Shown here piece by piece: positions 9,080 through 17,634 of a stretch of 64,000 nt of DNA. The stretch spans positions 1,172,799 through 1,236,798 of the forward strand of contig NZ_LMDV01000001.1 of the NCBI RefSeq assembly GCF_001425175.1, read 5' to 3'. Below the pieces are notes generated by a model that saw only the letters and a program-made list of their open reading frames with translations, did not search any database and was not told where the DNA came from. The position numbers and the translations under genes were made by a program. This DNA comes from Nocardioides sp. Root1257. Lineage in GTDB: Bacteria > Actinomycetota > Actinomycetes > Propionibacteriales > Nocardioidaceae. Within the stretch, counting starts at the first letter, position 1, and each line of letters starts with the position of its first letter.

Positions 9080-10276
9080 GTGAGCACTACCGCGCGTCGG
9101 GCGACGACGCTGATCCTGGTCGGCATCGTCCTGCTGTCCCTCAACCTGCGCCCCGCGGCGGTGAGCGTCGGCCCCGTGCTCGACGAGATCCGCGACGCGT
9201 TCTCGATGAGCGGCCCCACGGCCGGGCTGCTGACCTCGTTGCCGGTCATCGGCTTCGCGGTGTTCGGCGCCCTGGCGCCGGCCGCCGCGCACCGGATCGG
9301 GCTGCACCGGGTCACCCTGCTCGCGCTGGTCGCCGCCGTCCTCGGTCTCACGGGCCGCGCGCTGACCGGGAGCGAGACGCTCTTCCTGCTCCTGTCACTG
9401 GTCGCCCTCGGCGGCATGGCGATGGCCAACGTGCTGCTCCCCTCGCTGGTGAAGCTGCACTTCCCGGACCGGATCGGGTTCGTCACGGCGATCTACACGA
9501 CCGCCCTCTCGACCGGCCTCACCGCCGCACTCGTGCTGACGGTGCCGATCTCGGACGCCGTCGGCGGCTGGCGCTGGGGCATCGGCTCCTGGGCGCTGCT
9601 GGCTGCGGTCGCCGCGGTCCCGTGGATCGGGCTGTCGACGCGCGACCGGCACCTGGACCGCACGCCGCGCACGATCTCGTTCCGCGATGTCGCGCGCACC
9701 CGGCTCGGCCTCGCGATGGCGCTCTTCTTCGGCCTCCAGTCGCTGCAGGCCTACGCGATCTTCGGCTGGTTCGCCTCGCTGTGGCGCGACAACGGGTACG
9801 GCGCGACGACGGCCGGCGTCCTCGCCGGGCTGGTCGCCGGCACGTCGATCCCGCTGTCGCTGTGGCTGCCCAACGTGCTCGTGAAGTCCGACCAGCCGCG
9901 ACGGGTGCTCTTCGTCGTGATCGCCACCTACCCGGTCGGGTACGTCGGCCTGATGATCGCCCCGCACTCGCTCGCGATCCTCTGGGCGGTCGTCATCGGC
10001 GTGGGCACCGTGACGTTCCCCCTGATCCTGACCCTGATCGGGCTGCGCGCCCACACGCCCGAGGGCACCGCGGCCCTGTCGGCGTTCACCCAGTCGACCG
10101 GCTACCTGATCGCGGTGGCCGGACCCTTCGCGGTCGGCGTGGTGCACACCGCGACCGGCGGCTGGACCGTGCCCCTGGTGATGCTGCTGGTGCTCGCCCT
10201 GCCGCTCTTCGCGCTCGCGGCGTACGTCACGCGGCCGGTGTACGTCGAGGACCAGCTGCAGAACAGCCGCCGGTAG
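9080..10276 (+). CDS. MFS transporter, CynX/NimT-like
   Basis: Twelve-helix major facilitator of 398 residues, starting at GTG 9080 (VSTTARRATT). The first helix ends with the LSLNLRPAAVSVGPVL motif, typical of the CynX/NimT group (cyanate, nitroimidazole or other small anion transport). Substrate unknown. It is divergent from the winged-helix gene and convergent with the radical SAM gene, with a long inverted repeat after its stop. Confidence 0.85.
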   Translation: MSTTARRATTLILVGIVLLSLNLRPAAVSVGPVLDEIRDAFSMSGPTAGLLTSLPVIGFAVFGALAPAAAHRIGLHRVTLLALVAAVLGLTGRALTGSETLFLLLSLVALGGMAMANVLLPSLVKLHFPDRIGFVTAIYTTALSTGLTAALVLTVPISDAVGGWRWGIGSWALLAAVAAVPWIGLSTRDRHLDRTPRTISFRDVARTRLGLAMALFFGLQSLQAYAIFGWFASLWRDNGYGATTAGVLAGLVAGTSIPLSLWLPNVLVKSDQPRRVLFVVIATYPVGYVGLMIAPHSLAILWAVVIGVGTVTFPLILTLIGLRAHTPEGTAALSAFTQSTGYLIAVAGPFAVGVVHTATGGWTVPLVMLLVLALPLFALAAYVTRPVYVEDQLQNSRR

Positions 10277-10296
10277 TCGCCGGCGTGCGCATCGGC

Positions 10297-10345
10297 TGAC
10301 ACACGACGCAGCCGGCTGCGCCGGTTCGAGGTGCCTGGTGTGTCA
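10297..10345. terminator. Bidirectional terminator candidate between convergent genes
   Basis: TGACACAC (10297-10304) and GTGTGTCA (10338-10345) form an 8-bp outer stem. Between them lies the perfect 14-base palindrome CGCAGCCGGCTGCG (10307-10320). The element is between the MFS stop and the radical SAM stop, so it can serve both strands. Confidence 0.6.
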
Positions 10346-10365
10346 CCCGACGAGCGGCCCCCGGG

Positions 10366-12348
10366 TCAGACGACGGACAGCGGCAGCAGCTGGCGGCCGG
10401 TGGGGCCGATCTGGATCTCGGTGTTCATCTCCGGGCAGACGCCGCAGTCGTAGCAGGGCGTCCAGCGGCAGTCCTCGACCTCGACGTCGGAGCTGCCGTC
10501 AGCCACCGCGAGGGCGTCCTCCCAGTCGGCCCACAGCCAGTCCTTGTCGAGACCCGAGTCGAGGTGGTCCCAGGGCAGCACCTCGTCGTAGTCGCGCTCG
10601 CGGGTGGTGAACCAGGCGAGGTCGAGGCCGGAGCCCGCCAGCGCGGACTCGGCGCTCTCAGCCCAGCGGTCGTAGGAGAAGTGCTCGCTCCAGCCGTCGA
10701 ACCGGCCGCCGTCGCGCCACACCTGCTCGATGACGGCACCGACGCGACGGTCGCCGCGGGAGAGCAGTCCCTCGATGATGCCGGGCTTGCCGTCGTGGTA
10801 GCGGAAGCCGATCGCGCGGCCGTACTTCTTGTCGTCGCGGACCGTGTCGCGCAGCTTCTTGAGCCGCTCGTCGGTGGTCTCGTGGTCGAGCTGCGCGGCC
10901 CACTGGAACGGCGTGTGCGGCTTCGGCACGAACCCACCGATGGAGACCGTGCAGCGGATGTCGTTGCGACCGGAGACCTCGCGCCCCTTGGCGATCACCT
11001 TGCGCGCGAGGTCAGCGACCTGCAGCACGTCCTCGTCGGTCTCGGTCGGCAGGCCCACCATGAAGTAGAGCTTCACCTGGCGCCAGCCGTGGGAGTACGC
11101 CGCCGCGACGGTCTGGATCAGGTCCTCCTCGGTGACCATCTTGTTGATCACCTTGCGCATCCGCTCGCTGCCGCCCTCGGGCGCGAACGTCAGGCCGGAG
11201 CGCCGGCCGTTGCGGGAGAACTCGTTGGCCAGCGAGATGTTGAAGGCGTCCACGCGCGTCGACGGGAGGGACAGCGAGACGTTCGTGCCCTCGTAGCGGT
11301 CGGCCAGGCCCTTGGCGACGTCGCCGATCTCGGTGTGGTCCGCGGAGCTCAGCGAGAGCAGCCCGACCTCCTCGAACCCGGACTTGCGGATGCCGTTCTC
11401 GACCATGTCGCCGATGGTCTCGATGGAGCGCTCGCGCACCGGGCGCGTGATCATGCCGGCCTGGCAGAAGCGGCACCCGCGGGTGCAGCCGCGGAAGATC
11501 TCGACGGAGAAGCGCTCGTGGACGGTCTCGGCCAGCGGGACCAGCGGCTTGGCCGGGTAGGGCCAGGCGTCGAGGTCCATCAGCGTGTGCTTGCGGACCC
11601 GGAACGGGATGCCCGGTCGGTTGGGGACGACGGCCTCGATGGTGCCGTCGGCGGCGTACGCGACGTCGTAGAAGCGCGGGACGTAGATGTTGCCGCTGAC
11701 GGCCAGGCGCCGGAGCACCTCGTCGCGGCCACCCGGCTCGCCCTCGGACTTCCAGTCCCGGATCACCTCGGAGATCGCGAGCACGACCTCCTCGCCGTCA
11801 CCGAGCACGGCGGCGTCGAGGAAGTCGGCGATCGGCTCGGGGTTGAAGGCCGCGTGGCCGCCGGCGAGCACGATCGGGTCGGCGTCCGTGCGGTCGGCGC
11901 TGTGCAGCGGGATGCCGGCGAGGTCGAGGGCGTTGAGCATGTTGGTGTAGCCGAGCTCGGTCGAGAAGCTCAGGCCGAAGACGTCGAACGCCCGGACCGG
12001 ACGGTGGGCGTCGACGGTGAACTGCGGGATGGGGCCCTGCTCGTCGCCGGTCCGCATCACCTGCTCCATGTCGGGCCACACGGCGTAGGTGCGCTCGGCG
12101 ACGATCCAGTCACGCTCGTTGAGCACTTCGTAGAGGATCTGCACGCCCTGGTTGGGCAGCCCGACCTCGTAGGCGTCGGGGTACATCAGGGCCCAGCGGA
12201 CGGTGTGACCGCCGTCGGGCGCGCAGTCCCAGTCCTTGACGGTGGAGTTGAGCTCGCCACCGACGTACTGGATCGGCTTGGAGACCGAGGGCAGACGGGG
12301 CTCGAGACGGGCGAAGACCGACTCGGGGGCGCTGGCGGGCGCGGACAT
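10366..12348 (-). CDS. B12-binding radical SAM protein, TIGR03960 family
   Basis: 660 residues. The N-terminal third resembles a cobalamin-binding domain (MYPDAYEVGLPNQGVQILYEV and later GLSFSTELGYTNMLNAL). The radical SAM core carries the CxxxCxxC 4Fe-4S motif in RGCTRGCRFCQAG near residues 287-294. The C-terminus has an extra cysteine group (CRWTPCYDCGVCPEM), perhaps a second cluster. Substrate unknown. In related actinobacteria I expect this gene to be followed directly by the DUF2344 gene, then rne and rplU; here two genes intervene. Confidence 0.9.
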   Translation of the reverse strand: MSAPASAPESVFARLEPRLPSVSKPIQYVGGELNSTVKDWDCAPDGGHTVRWALMYPDAYEVGLPNQGVQILYEVLNERDWIVAERTYAVWPDMEQVMRTGDEQGPIPQFTVDAHRPVRAFDVFGLSFSTELGYTNMLNALDLAGIPLHSADRTDADPIVLAGGHAAFNPEPIADFLDAAVLGDGEEVVLAISEVIRDWKSEGEPGGRDEVLRRLAVSGNIYVPRFYDVAYAADGTIEAVVPNRPGIPFRVRKHTLMDLDAWPYPAKPLVPLAETVHERFSVEIFRGCTRGCRFCQAGMITRPVRERSIETIGDMVENGIRKSGFEEVGLLSLSSADHTEIGDVAKGLADRYEGTNVSLSLPSTRVDAFNISLANEFSRNGRRSGLTFAPEGGSERMRKVINKMVTEEDLIQTVAAAYSHGWRQVKLYFMVGLPTETDEDVLQVADLARKVIAKGREVSGRNDIRCTVSIGGFVPKPHTPFQWAAQLDHETTDERLKKLRDTVRDDKKYGRAIGFRYHDGKPGIIEGLLSRGDRRVGAVIEQVWRDGGRFDGWSEHFSYDRWAESAESALAGSGLDLAWFTTRERDYDEVLPWDHLDSGLDKDWLWADWEDALAVADGSSDVEVEDCRWTPCYDCGVCPEMNTEIQIGPTGRQLLPLSVV

Positions 12349-12430
12349 CAGAGAACCTCGCGGGGCTGGGAAGGCGGAAGCACCCAGCGTACGTCCGGCG
12401 GGGGTCGCGCAGCGAACCGTCAGCCCGGAG

Positions 12431-12589
12431 TCAGTCGGCGTCGGGCGCGAGCTCCTCGAGGGCCGCCCGCGCGATCGGCAGCTCCTCCTGGGCCAGGGCG
12501 ATCAGGTCCTCCAGCCCGGCCACGCCGTACCTGTTGGCGACGTGCTGCACGGCGTCGACGATCTCGGGCTCGTAGTCACGGTCCGTCAT
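12431..12589 (-). CDS. Small acidic protein of 52 residues
   Basis: A short frame starting at ATG 12587-12589 reads MTDRDYEPEIVDAVQHVANR and continues as a helix-rich acidic peptide ending ELAPDAD. Its third-position GC and even composition look coding. It lies 25 bases after the DHA2 transporter stop on the same strand, so it is probably the last gene of that operon. The ribosome site is weak (GGAG only 2 bases from the ATG). No family recognised. Confidence 0.6.
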   Translation of the reverse strand: MTDRDYEPEIVDAVQHVANRYGVAGLEDLIALAQEELPIARAALEELAPDAD

Positions 12590-12614
12590 GGCTCCATCCA
12601 AACAGACCGTCGGG

Positions 12615-14261
12615 TCAGAGCGGGGGCTCGGCGTCCGCCTCGGCGCGTGCGGCGGCGCTCGCCGAGGTGGCTCTCAGCTCGACGGCGGGGAGCAGCAGCA
12701 GGATCAGGAAGGCGAGGACGCCGACGCCGGCGGCGAGCAGGAAGACCTGGTCCATCGACTCGGCGAAGCCCACCTTGAACGGGTGCGCGATGACGGCGGG
12801 CAGCTGCTCGATGAAGGAGGAGTCGTCCTGGACCTGGGCGATCACCGAGGGGTCGAGACCGTGCCCGGCCGCCACCGCCTGCTGCCACTCCGGTGTCTGC
12901 GACTCGTCCTTGATGGCGTCGGCGATGTTGCCGCCGACGGTGCTGAAGAGCACCGACAGGAAGACCGCGACGCCCAGCGTGCCGCCGATCTGGCGGAAGA
13001 AGGTCGCCGAGCTGGTGGCGACGCCGATCTCGGTCGGCGGCACCGAGCTCTGCATGATCAGGAGGAGCGGCTGCATGCAGTTGCCGAGCCCGAGCCCGAG
13101 CACCAGCATCGACAGGCTGACCCACAGGAGCGAGGTGTCGGCACCGCACAGCGAGAGCAGCACCAGGCCCACGACGACGAGCGCGGACCCGACGATCGGG
13201 AAGAGCCGGATGTGGCCGGTGCGCGAGATGACCTGGCCGGCGCCGATCGAGCCGGCCATCATGCCGGCCACCATCGGCAGGGTGAGCAGGCCCGCCTCGG
13301 TCGGCGAGGCGCCGTGCACGATCTGCATGTAGAGCGGGAGCAGCATGATGCCGCCGAACATGGCGACGCCGACGGTGAGGCTCGCCGCGATGCACACCGC
13401 AGCCGAGCGGATCCGGAAGAGCCGCAGCGGGATCAGCGCGGCATCGGCCATCATCCGCTCGGCGAGCACGAAGCCGACGACACCCACGACGCCGATCGCG
13501 TAGCAGGCGAGCGAGCGGGGCGAGTCCCAGCCCCAGTAGCGGCCCTGCTCGGCGACCGTCAGCAGTGGCACGAGGCCAACGACCAGCGCGACCGCGCCCC
13601 ACCAGTCGATGCGGACGTGGCGCGGGGTGTGGTGGATGTGGAGGGTACGGAAGACGACGGCCAGGGCGGCGATGCCGATCGGGACGTTGACCAGGAAGAC
13701 CCAGCGCCAGCCGTCGAGCCCGAGGATGGTGTCCTGGCCGGCGAAGAAGCCACCGATGAGCGGGCCGAGCACGCTCGAGGTGCCGAACATGGCCATGAAG
13801 TAGCCGGTGTAGCGGGCCCGCTCCCGCGGGGACACGATGTCGCCGATGATCGCCAGCACGAGCGTGAAGAGTCCGCCGGCCCCGAGCCCCTGGAAGGCGC
13901 GGAATGCCGCCAGCTGGTACATCGTGGTCGCGAACGAGCAGAGCGCCGAGCCGACGATGAAGACGGTGATCGCGAACATGAAGAGCTTCTTGCGACCGTA
14001 GTTGTCGCCGAGCTTGCCGTAGATCGGCGTCGTGATCGTCGCGGTGATCAGGTACGCCGTGGTCACCCAGGCCTGCACCGACAGCCCGTTGAGGTCGTCG
14101 GCGATGGTGCGGATCGACGTGCTCACGATCGTCTGGTCGAGGGCGCCGAGGAACATGCCGAGCATCAGGCCCGAGAGGATCGTGAGGATCTGCCGGTGGG
14201 TGTATTCGCCGGTCGTGGCGTCGGGTGCCGGTGCCGCCACCGGGCTCGCGTTGTCGTTCAT
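12615..14261 (-). CDS. DHA2 family drug:H+ antiporter (EmrB/QacA type)
   Basis: 548 residues and about 14 transmembrane helices. It starts at ATG 14259-14261 (MNDNASPVAA); helix 1 carries LGALDQTIVSTSIRTI, the motif shared by EmrB/QacA exporters. The loop after helix 2 has GKLGDNYGRKKLF (motif A). It would expel a hydrophobic drug or an endogenous product across the membrane. It begins 20 bases after the ribA stop, so it is probably transcribed with the pterin/pyrimidine-like operon and may export its product. Confidence 0.88.
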   Translation of the reverse strand: MNDNASPVAAPAPDATTGEYTHRQILTILSGLMLGMFLGALDQTIVSTSIRTIADDLNGLSVQAWVTTAYLITATITTPIYGKLGDNYGRKKLFMFAITVFIVGSALCSFATTMYQLAAFRAFQGLGAGGLFTLVLAIIGDIVSPRERARYTGYFMAMFGTSSVLGPLIGGFFAGQDTILGLDGWRWVFLVNVPIGIAALAVVFRTLHIHHTPRHVRIDWWGAVALVVGLVPLLTVAEQGRYWGWDSPRSLACYAIGVVGVVGFVLAERMMADAALIPLRLFRIRSAAVCIAASLTVGVAMFGGIMLLPLYMQIVHGASPTEAGLLTLPMVAGMMAGSIGAGQVISRTGHIRLFPIVGSALVVVGLVLLSLCGADTSLLWVSLSMLVLGLGLGNCMQPLLLIMQSSVPPTEIGVATSSATFFRQIGGTLGVAVFLSVLFSTVGGNIADAIKDESQTPEWQQAVAAGHGLDPSVIAQVQDDSSFIEQLPAVIAHPFKVGFAESMDQVFLLAAGVGVLAFLILLLLPAVELRATSASAAARAEADAEPPL

Positions 14262-14281
14262 CGCGCGCAGCCTAGGGCAAC

Positions 14282-14887
14282 CTATTCCGCAGCGACCCCC
14301 ACCAGGTGCCCGTGCCGCACCTTGGCCTCCAGGTAGCGGCCGTTGCTCGCCGAGCGGTGCACCGCGGTCGGCACCCGGCGCGTGACCTCGATACCGAGGG
14401 CGGCGAGCTGCCCGGTCTTGTCGGGGTTGTTGGTGAGCAGCGCGACGCGCCGCTCCCCCAGCGCCTCGAGCATCTGCGCGGCGACGGTGTAGTCGCGCTC
14501 GTCCTCGCCGTACCCCAGGGCGACGTTGGCCTCGTAGGTGTCCAGGCCGGCGTCCTGGAGGGCGTAGGCGTCGAGCTTCGCGTAGAGCCCGATGCCGCGT
14601 CCCTCCTGGCGCAGGTAGAGCAGGTAGCCGCCGACGTCGGCGATCCGCTCGACGGACTCCCGAAGCTGGGGCCCACAGTCGCAGCGCGCGCTGCCGAGCA
14701 CGTCGCCGGTCAGGCACTCGCTGTGCACCCGCACCAGCGGCTCGCGGCGTACGGCGGGCCCGAGCCTCAGGGCCAGGTGCTCGCGACCGTCCGTGAGGCC
14801 GTCGAAGGTCACCACCCGCGCGGCGGTGGACCAGCCGTCGGCGAAGCGCAGCGGGAGCGGGAGCTCGGTGCGGATCGATGCGGTCAT
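14282..14887 (-). CDS. ribA: GTP cyclohydrolase II
   Basis: Opens GTP to the diamino-pyrimidine that starts riboflavin and some other pathways. The 201-residue protein is a stand-alone RibA without the DHBP synthase domain. Zinc ligands are Cys58, Cys69 and Cys71 (HSECLTGD, SARCDCGPQ); the RQEGRGIGL and TNNPDK motifs are intact. Tyr108 in AYALQD corresponds to Tyr105 of E. coli RibA. Streptomyces paralogues with Met at this position stop at a formyl intermediate, so normal chemistry is expected here. The start overlaps the upstream reductase stop (ATGA). Its setting with non-riboflavin genes suggests a dedicated paralogue. Confidence 0.92.
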   Translation of the reverse strand: MTASIRTELPLPLRFADGWSTAARVVTFDGLTDGREHLALRLGPAVRREPLVRVHSECLTGDVLGSARCDCGPQLRESVERIADVGGYLLYLRQEGRGIGLYAKLDAYALQDAGLDTYEANVALGYGEDERDYTVAAQMLEALGERRVALLTNNPDKTGQLAALGIEVTRRVPTAVHRSASNGRYLEAKVRHGHLVGVAAE

Positions 14888-15579
14888 GCGGACTCCTCGA
14901 AGCGGTCGGAGAGCCGGTAGCGCAGCAGCACGACCTCGCCGATCCGGCGTACGTCGGCCAGCGTCGCCGGGGTCGCGGGCCCGAACGGGAAGGGGCCGTC
15001 GTCGACGAACCGGCGCGCGGCGGAGTCGCCGACGAAGAAGGGGGCCACGACCAGCTGCAGCTCGTCGGCGACGTCCTCGACGAGGAACTGGGTGTGGATG
15101 GTGCCGCCACCCTCGACCATCAGCCGCTCGACGCCGCGCTCGCGCAGGTCCTCGGCGAGCCGGCGCATCGAGACCCGGGGTCCCCCGTCGACGACGGTGG
15201 CGACCGCGCCGAGGCGGGACCTCGCCTGCGCGACGTACGGCGACGGGCTGTAGACGAGCTTCTCGGCGTCACCGGTCGTGAAGAACCGCGCGCTCGGGTC
15301 GAGGTCGGCGCGGCAGGTGACGGTCACCTTGAGCGGCGTCGGCTTGAGCCCGCGGGCGACCCGGTCGAGCTGGCGGTCGGGGTGCCGGACCAGCAGGCGC
15401 GGGTTGTCCTTGCGGACCGTGGTGGCGCCGACCAGGATCGCGTCGCAGCCGGCGCGCACCTCGTCGACCCGGTCGAGGTCGGCCTCGTTGGACAGGATCA
15501 GCCGCTCGTCGCCGGCGCTGTCGAGGTAGCCGTCGATGGACATCCCGCAGCTGAGGACGGTGTAGGGACGCTCAGGCAC
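14884..15579 (-). CDS. Pyrimidine reductase, RibD C-terminal domain family
   Basis: 231 residues from GTG 15577-15579 (VPERPYTVLS). It matches the reductase half of RibD: CGMSIDGYL, DAILVGATTVRKDNPRL and VEGGGTIHTQFL. It lacks the deaminase half. In riboflavin synthesis this domain reduces the ribosyl side chain of the pyrimidine with NADPH, so it fits chemically after the adjacent GTP cyclohydrolase II. It overlaps ribA by 4 bases and the upstream flippase gene by 8. Whether it serves riboflavin or another product cannot be read from the sequence. Confidence 0.88.
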   Translation of the reverse strand: MPERPYTVLSCGMSIDGYLDSAGDERLILSNEADLDRVDEVRAGCDAILVGATTVRKDNPRLLVRHPDRQLDRVARGLKPTPLKVTVTCRADLDPSARFFTTGDAEKLVYSPSPYVAQARSRLGAVATVVDGGPRVSMRRLAEDLRERGVERLMVEGGGTIHTQFLVEDVADELQLVVAPFFVGDSAARRFVDDGPFPFGPATPATLADVRRIGEVVLLRYRLSDRFEESA

Positions 15580-16327
15580 GCGCGACCCCTCTCGCGAGCA
15601 GGACGCCGCCCGGCAGCGTCGCGACCAGGGCGAGGACGCCGTACAGCACGGCGACCGTCGCTCCCTGGGCGGCGCCGAGCCCGGCGGCCGCGAAGGCCCA
15701 GGCGGCCACCCCCTCGCGCGGGCCCCAGCCCGCGACGTTGAAGGGGATGGCGGCGGCGAGCATGACGAGCAGGGCCAGGGGCAGCAGCTCGACCAGGGAC
15801 GCGTCGGTGCCGGCGGCCCGGGCGGCGACCAGGAAGACCAGCACGTGCCCGGCCGACGAGAGCAGCGAGGCGGTGACGACGGCGGGCCAGCGCACCAGGG
15901 CCGCCACGATGACGACGACGAGAAGCACGGCCGCCCACGGCGCCGGCCCGACCAGGAGCACCGCGCCGGCGGCGAGCACCTGCACGGCCTGGCCGGACCC
16001 GCGGTCGGCGACGACGGGCAGCGTGCCGTGCCGGACCGCCCGGTGCACGTCGCCGAGCACGCCACCGGGCAGCGTCGCGTTGAGGAACTGCGAGCGGTAG
16101 TAGGCCGCGAACGCCTCGCGCAGCGGCACGTCCACCCCGAGGCCGCGGGCGAGCACCCGCCAGCGCCAGGCGCAGCAGAGCGTGGTCGCGGCGGTGAGGA
16201 CCACGGCGGCGACGAGCGCGGCCGGACCCGCCGAGCGGACCGCCTGCACGAAGGGCCCCGGGCCGACCCACCAGAGCACGACTGCGAGGACCACGAGGCC
16301 ACCGGCCACCTTCGTCCGGCGGCTCAC
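15572..16327 (-). CDS. Lysylphosphatidylglycerol synthase TM-region / flippase-like membrane protein
   Basis: 251 residues with about six or seven hydrophobic helices, starting at a GTG that overlaps the previous stop (GTGA). The RSQFLNATLPGGVLGDVHRA stretch is typical of the UPF0104/AglD-like family, related to the flippase half of MprF. Such proteins are thought to move lipid-linked molecules across the membrane. Its place between a glycosyltransferase and pyrimidine enzymes suggests the pathway makes a lipid- or membrane-associated product (inference). Confidence 0.8.
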   Translation of the reverse strand: MSRRTKVAGGLVVLAVVLWWVGPGPFVQAVRSAGPAALVAAVVLTAATTLCCAWRWRVLARGLGVDVPLREAFAAYYRSQFLNATLPGGVLGDVHRAVRHGTLPVVADRGSGQAVQVLAAGAVLLVGPAPWAAVLLVVVIVAALVRWPAVVTASLLSSAGHVLVFLVAARAAGTDASLVELLPLALLVMLAAAIPFNVAGWGPREGVAAWAFAAAGLGAAQGATVAVLYGVLALVATLPGGVLLARGVARA

Positions 16328-17256
16328 GGTGCGACCTCCACGAGGGCGCCCGAGACGAGTGCGGCCGTGCGCGACCAGTCGCCGAGGGAGGTACGCCGCG
16401 CCCGCGCGGCCTCGCGCAGGGCGGCGCGGTGGGCGTCGTCCGTCAGCCAGCGGCGCAGCGCGCCGGCGAGGGCGTCGGGGTCGCCCGGCGGCACCAGCAC
16501 GCCGGCGTGGCCGACCGCCTCGTGCACGCCACCGACATCGCTCGCGATCACCGGGACCCCGCGCGCCAGCGCCTCGGTCACGACCATCCCGTAGGTCTCG
16601 GCGCGCGAGGCGAGCACCAGCAGGTCGGCGTCGGCGTACGTCGCATCGAGCTCGGCCCGGGTCTGCGGTCCGGTGAGGTGCACGGCGTCGCCGACCCGGG
16701 CGGCGAACGCCGGCTCGATCTCCGTCGACCCCACGCCCCGGCAGGTCCAGGCGAGGTCGCCCAGCCCGTCGAGCGCGTCGGACAGCACGTCGTACCCCTT
16801 GAGGAACGTCACCGCCCCCACGCACAGCAACGTCCCGCCGGAGGCCGAGCCCGCCGCCGGTGCCGCGACGTCCACCCCCGGCTCCGCGACGCGGACCCGC
16901 GACGGAGCGAGGTCGTACCACTCGAGGAGCCGCCGTCGCGTCCACCGGCTCGTGGTGACCACGCCCGCGGCGGCCCGCAGCACGTCGCGCTCCCAGGGGA
17001 CCACGGGGCCGCGGGGCATGTGGACGAGCACGACGATCCGGACCCGGGCCGCTTCCTCGACCAGCGCCGGCGACGCGAGCAGCCCGTCGACGAGCGCGAG
17101 CGCACCGTCGGGGACGGTGCCCGTCGAGGTGTGCTCACGGGCGGCCCAACCGGCGTCGGCGAGGCCGGCGATGACGCGGCGGTCGTAGACGTTGCCGCCG
17201 CTCGGTCGCGCCGGGTCGTCGATCCCGGCGGGCACCACGACGTGGACGGTCCTCAC
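16324..17256 (-). CDS. Glycosyltransferase family 4
   Basis: 310 residues from GTG 17254-17256 ([15 protein letters not shown]), chosen because it overlaps the upstream stop as GTGA. GT-B fold: an N-terminal acceptor domain and a C-terminal nucleotide-sugar domain with [12 protein letters not shown] and the retaining E-x7-E motif in [15 protein letters not shown], followed by [17 protein letters not shown]. It probably transfers a sugar from a nucleotide donor to an acceptor made by neighbouring enzymes. Donor and acceptor unknown. Confidence 0.87.
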   Translation of the reverse strand: MRTVHVVVPAGIDDPARPSGGNVYDRRVIAGLADAGWAAREHTSTGTVPDGALALVDGLLASPALVEEAARVRIVVLVHMPRGPVVPWERDVLRAAAGVVTTSRWTRRRLLEWYDLAPSRVRVAEPGVDVAAPAAGSASGGTLLCVGAVTFLKGYDVLSDALDGLGDLAWTCRGVGSTEIEPAFAARVGDAVHLTGPQTRAELDATYADADLLVLASRAETYGMVVTEALARGVPVIASDVGGVHEAVGHAGVLVPPGDPDALAGALRRWLTDDAHRAALREAARARRTSLGDWSRTAALVSGALVEVAP

Positions 17257-17633
17257 AGCGACCTCTCGTAGCCCGCCCACGCGACGTGGGACTCGTGCAG
17301 CGTGACGAGGAGCCGCTCCGGGGCGCCGAGCTCGCCGACCCGGTCGGCGAGCCGGTCGGCGACGACCTTCGCCAGCACCTCGGTCGAGGTGTTGGTGCCG
17401 GCGAGGTCGGGCTCGTCGTCGAGGTTGCGGTAGGTCAGGGCGCCGAGCACCTCGTGCAGCACCTCACCGGCCCGGCCGATGTCGACCAGGATCCCGTCGG
17501 GGCCGAGCTCCGGGCCGGAGAACGTCGCGTCCACGACGTACGTCGCGCCGTGCAGCCGCTGCGCCGGTCCGAACACCTCGCCGCGCAGGCTGTGGGCGAT
17601 CATCATGTGGTCGCGGACGGTCACCGAGAACAC
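17253..17633 (-). CDS. Degenerate 6-pyruvoyl-tetrahydropterin synthase homologue
   Basis: 126-residue T-fold protein starting at GTG 17631-17633. The fold is recognised from [21 protein letters not shown], the [20 protein letters not shown] loop and [12 protein letters not shown]. In active enzymes three histidines hold zinc and a cysteine is catalytic. Here His14 and His28 remain, but the third ligand position is Ala30 (HGATY for HGHxY), and no cysteine occurs in the protein. It probably binds a pterin-like ligand without normal PTPS or QueD chemistry. A Streptomyces coelicolor homologue (SCO6650) is reported to lack zinc and the catalytic triad too. It overlaps the GT4 gene by 4 bases. Confidence 0.85.
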   Translation of the reverse strand: MFSVTVRDHMMIAHSLRGEVFGPAQRLHGATYVVDATFSGPELGPDGILVDIGRAGEVLHEVLGALTYRNLDDEPDLAGTNTSTEVLAKVVADRLADRVGELGAPERLLVTLHESHVAWAGYERSL

Positions 17634-17634
17634 G

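Noticed and set aside
10564..13332. Long plus-strand frame across the radical SAM and DHA2 genes
   Set aside because: Spans three well-supported minus-strand features and encodes no recognisable domain.
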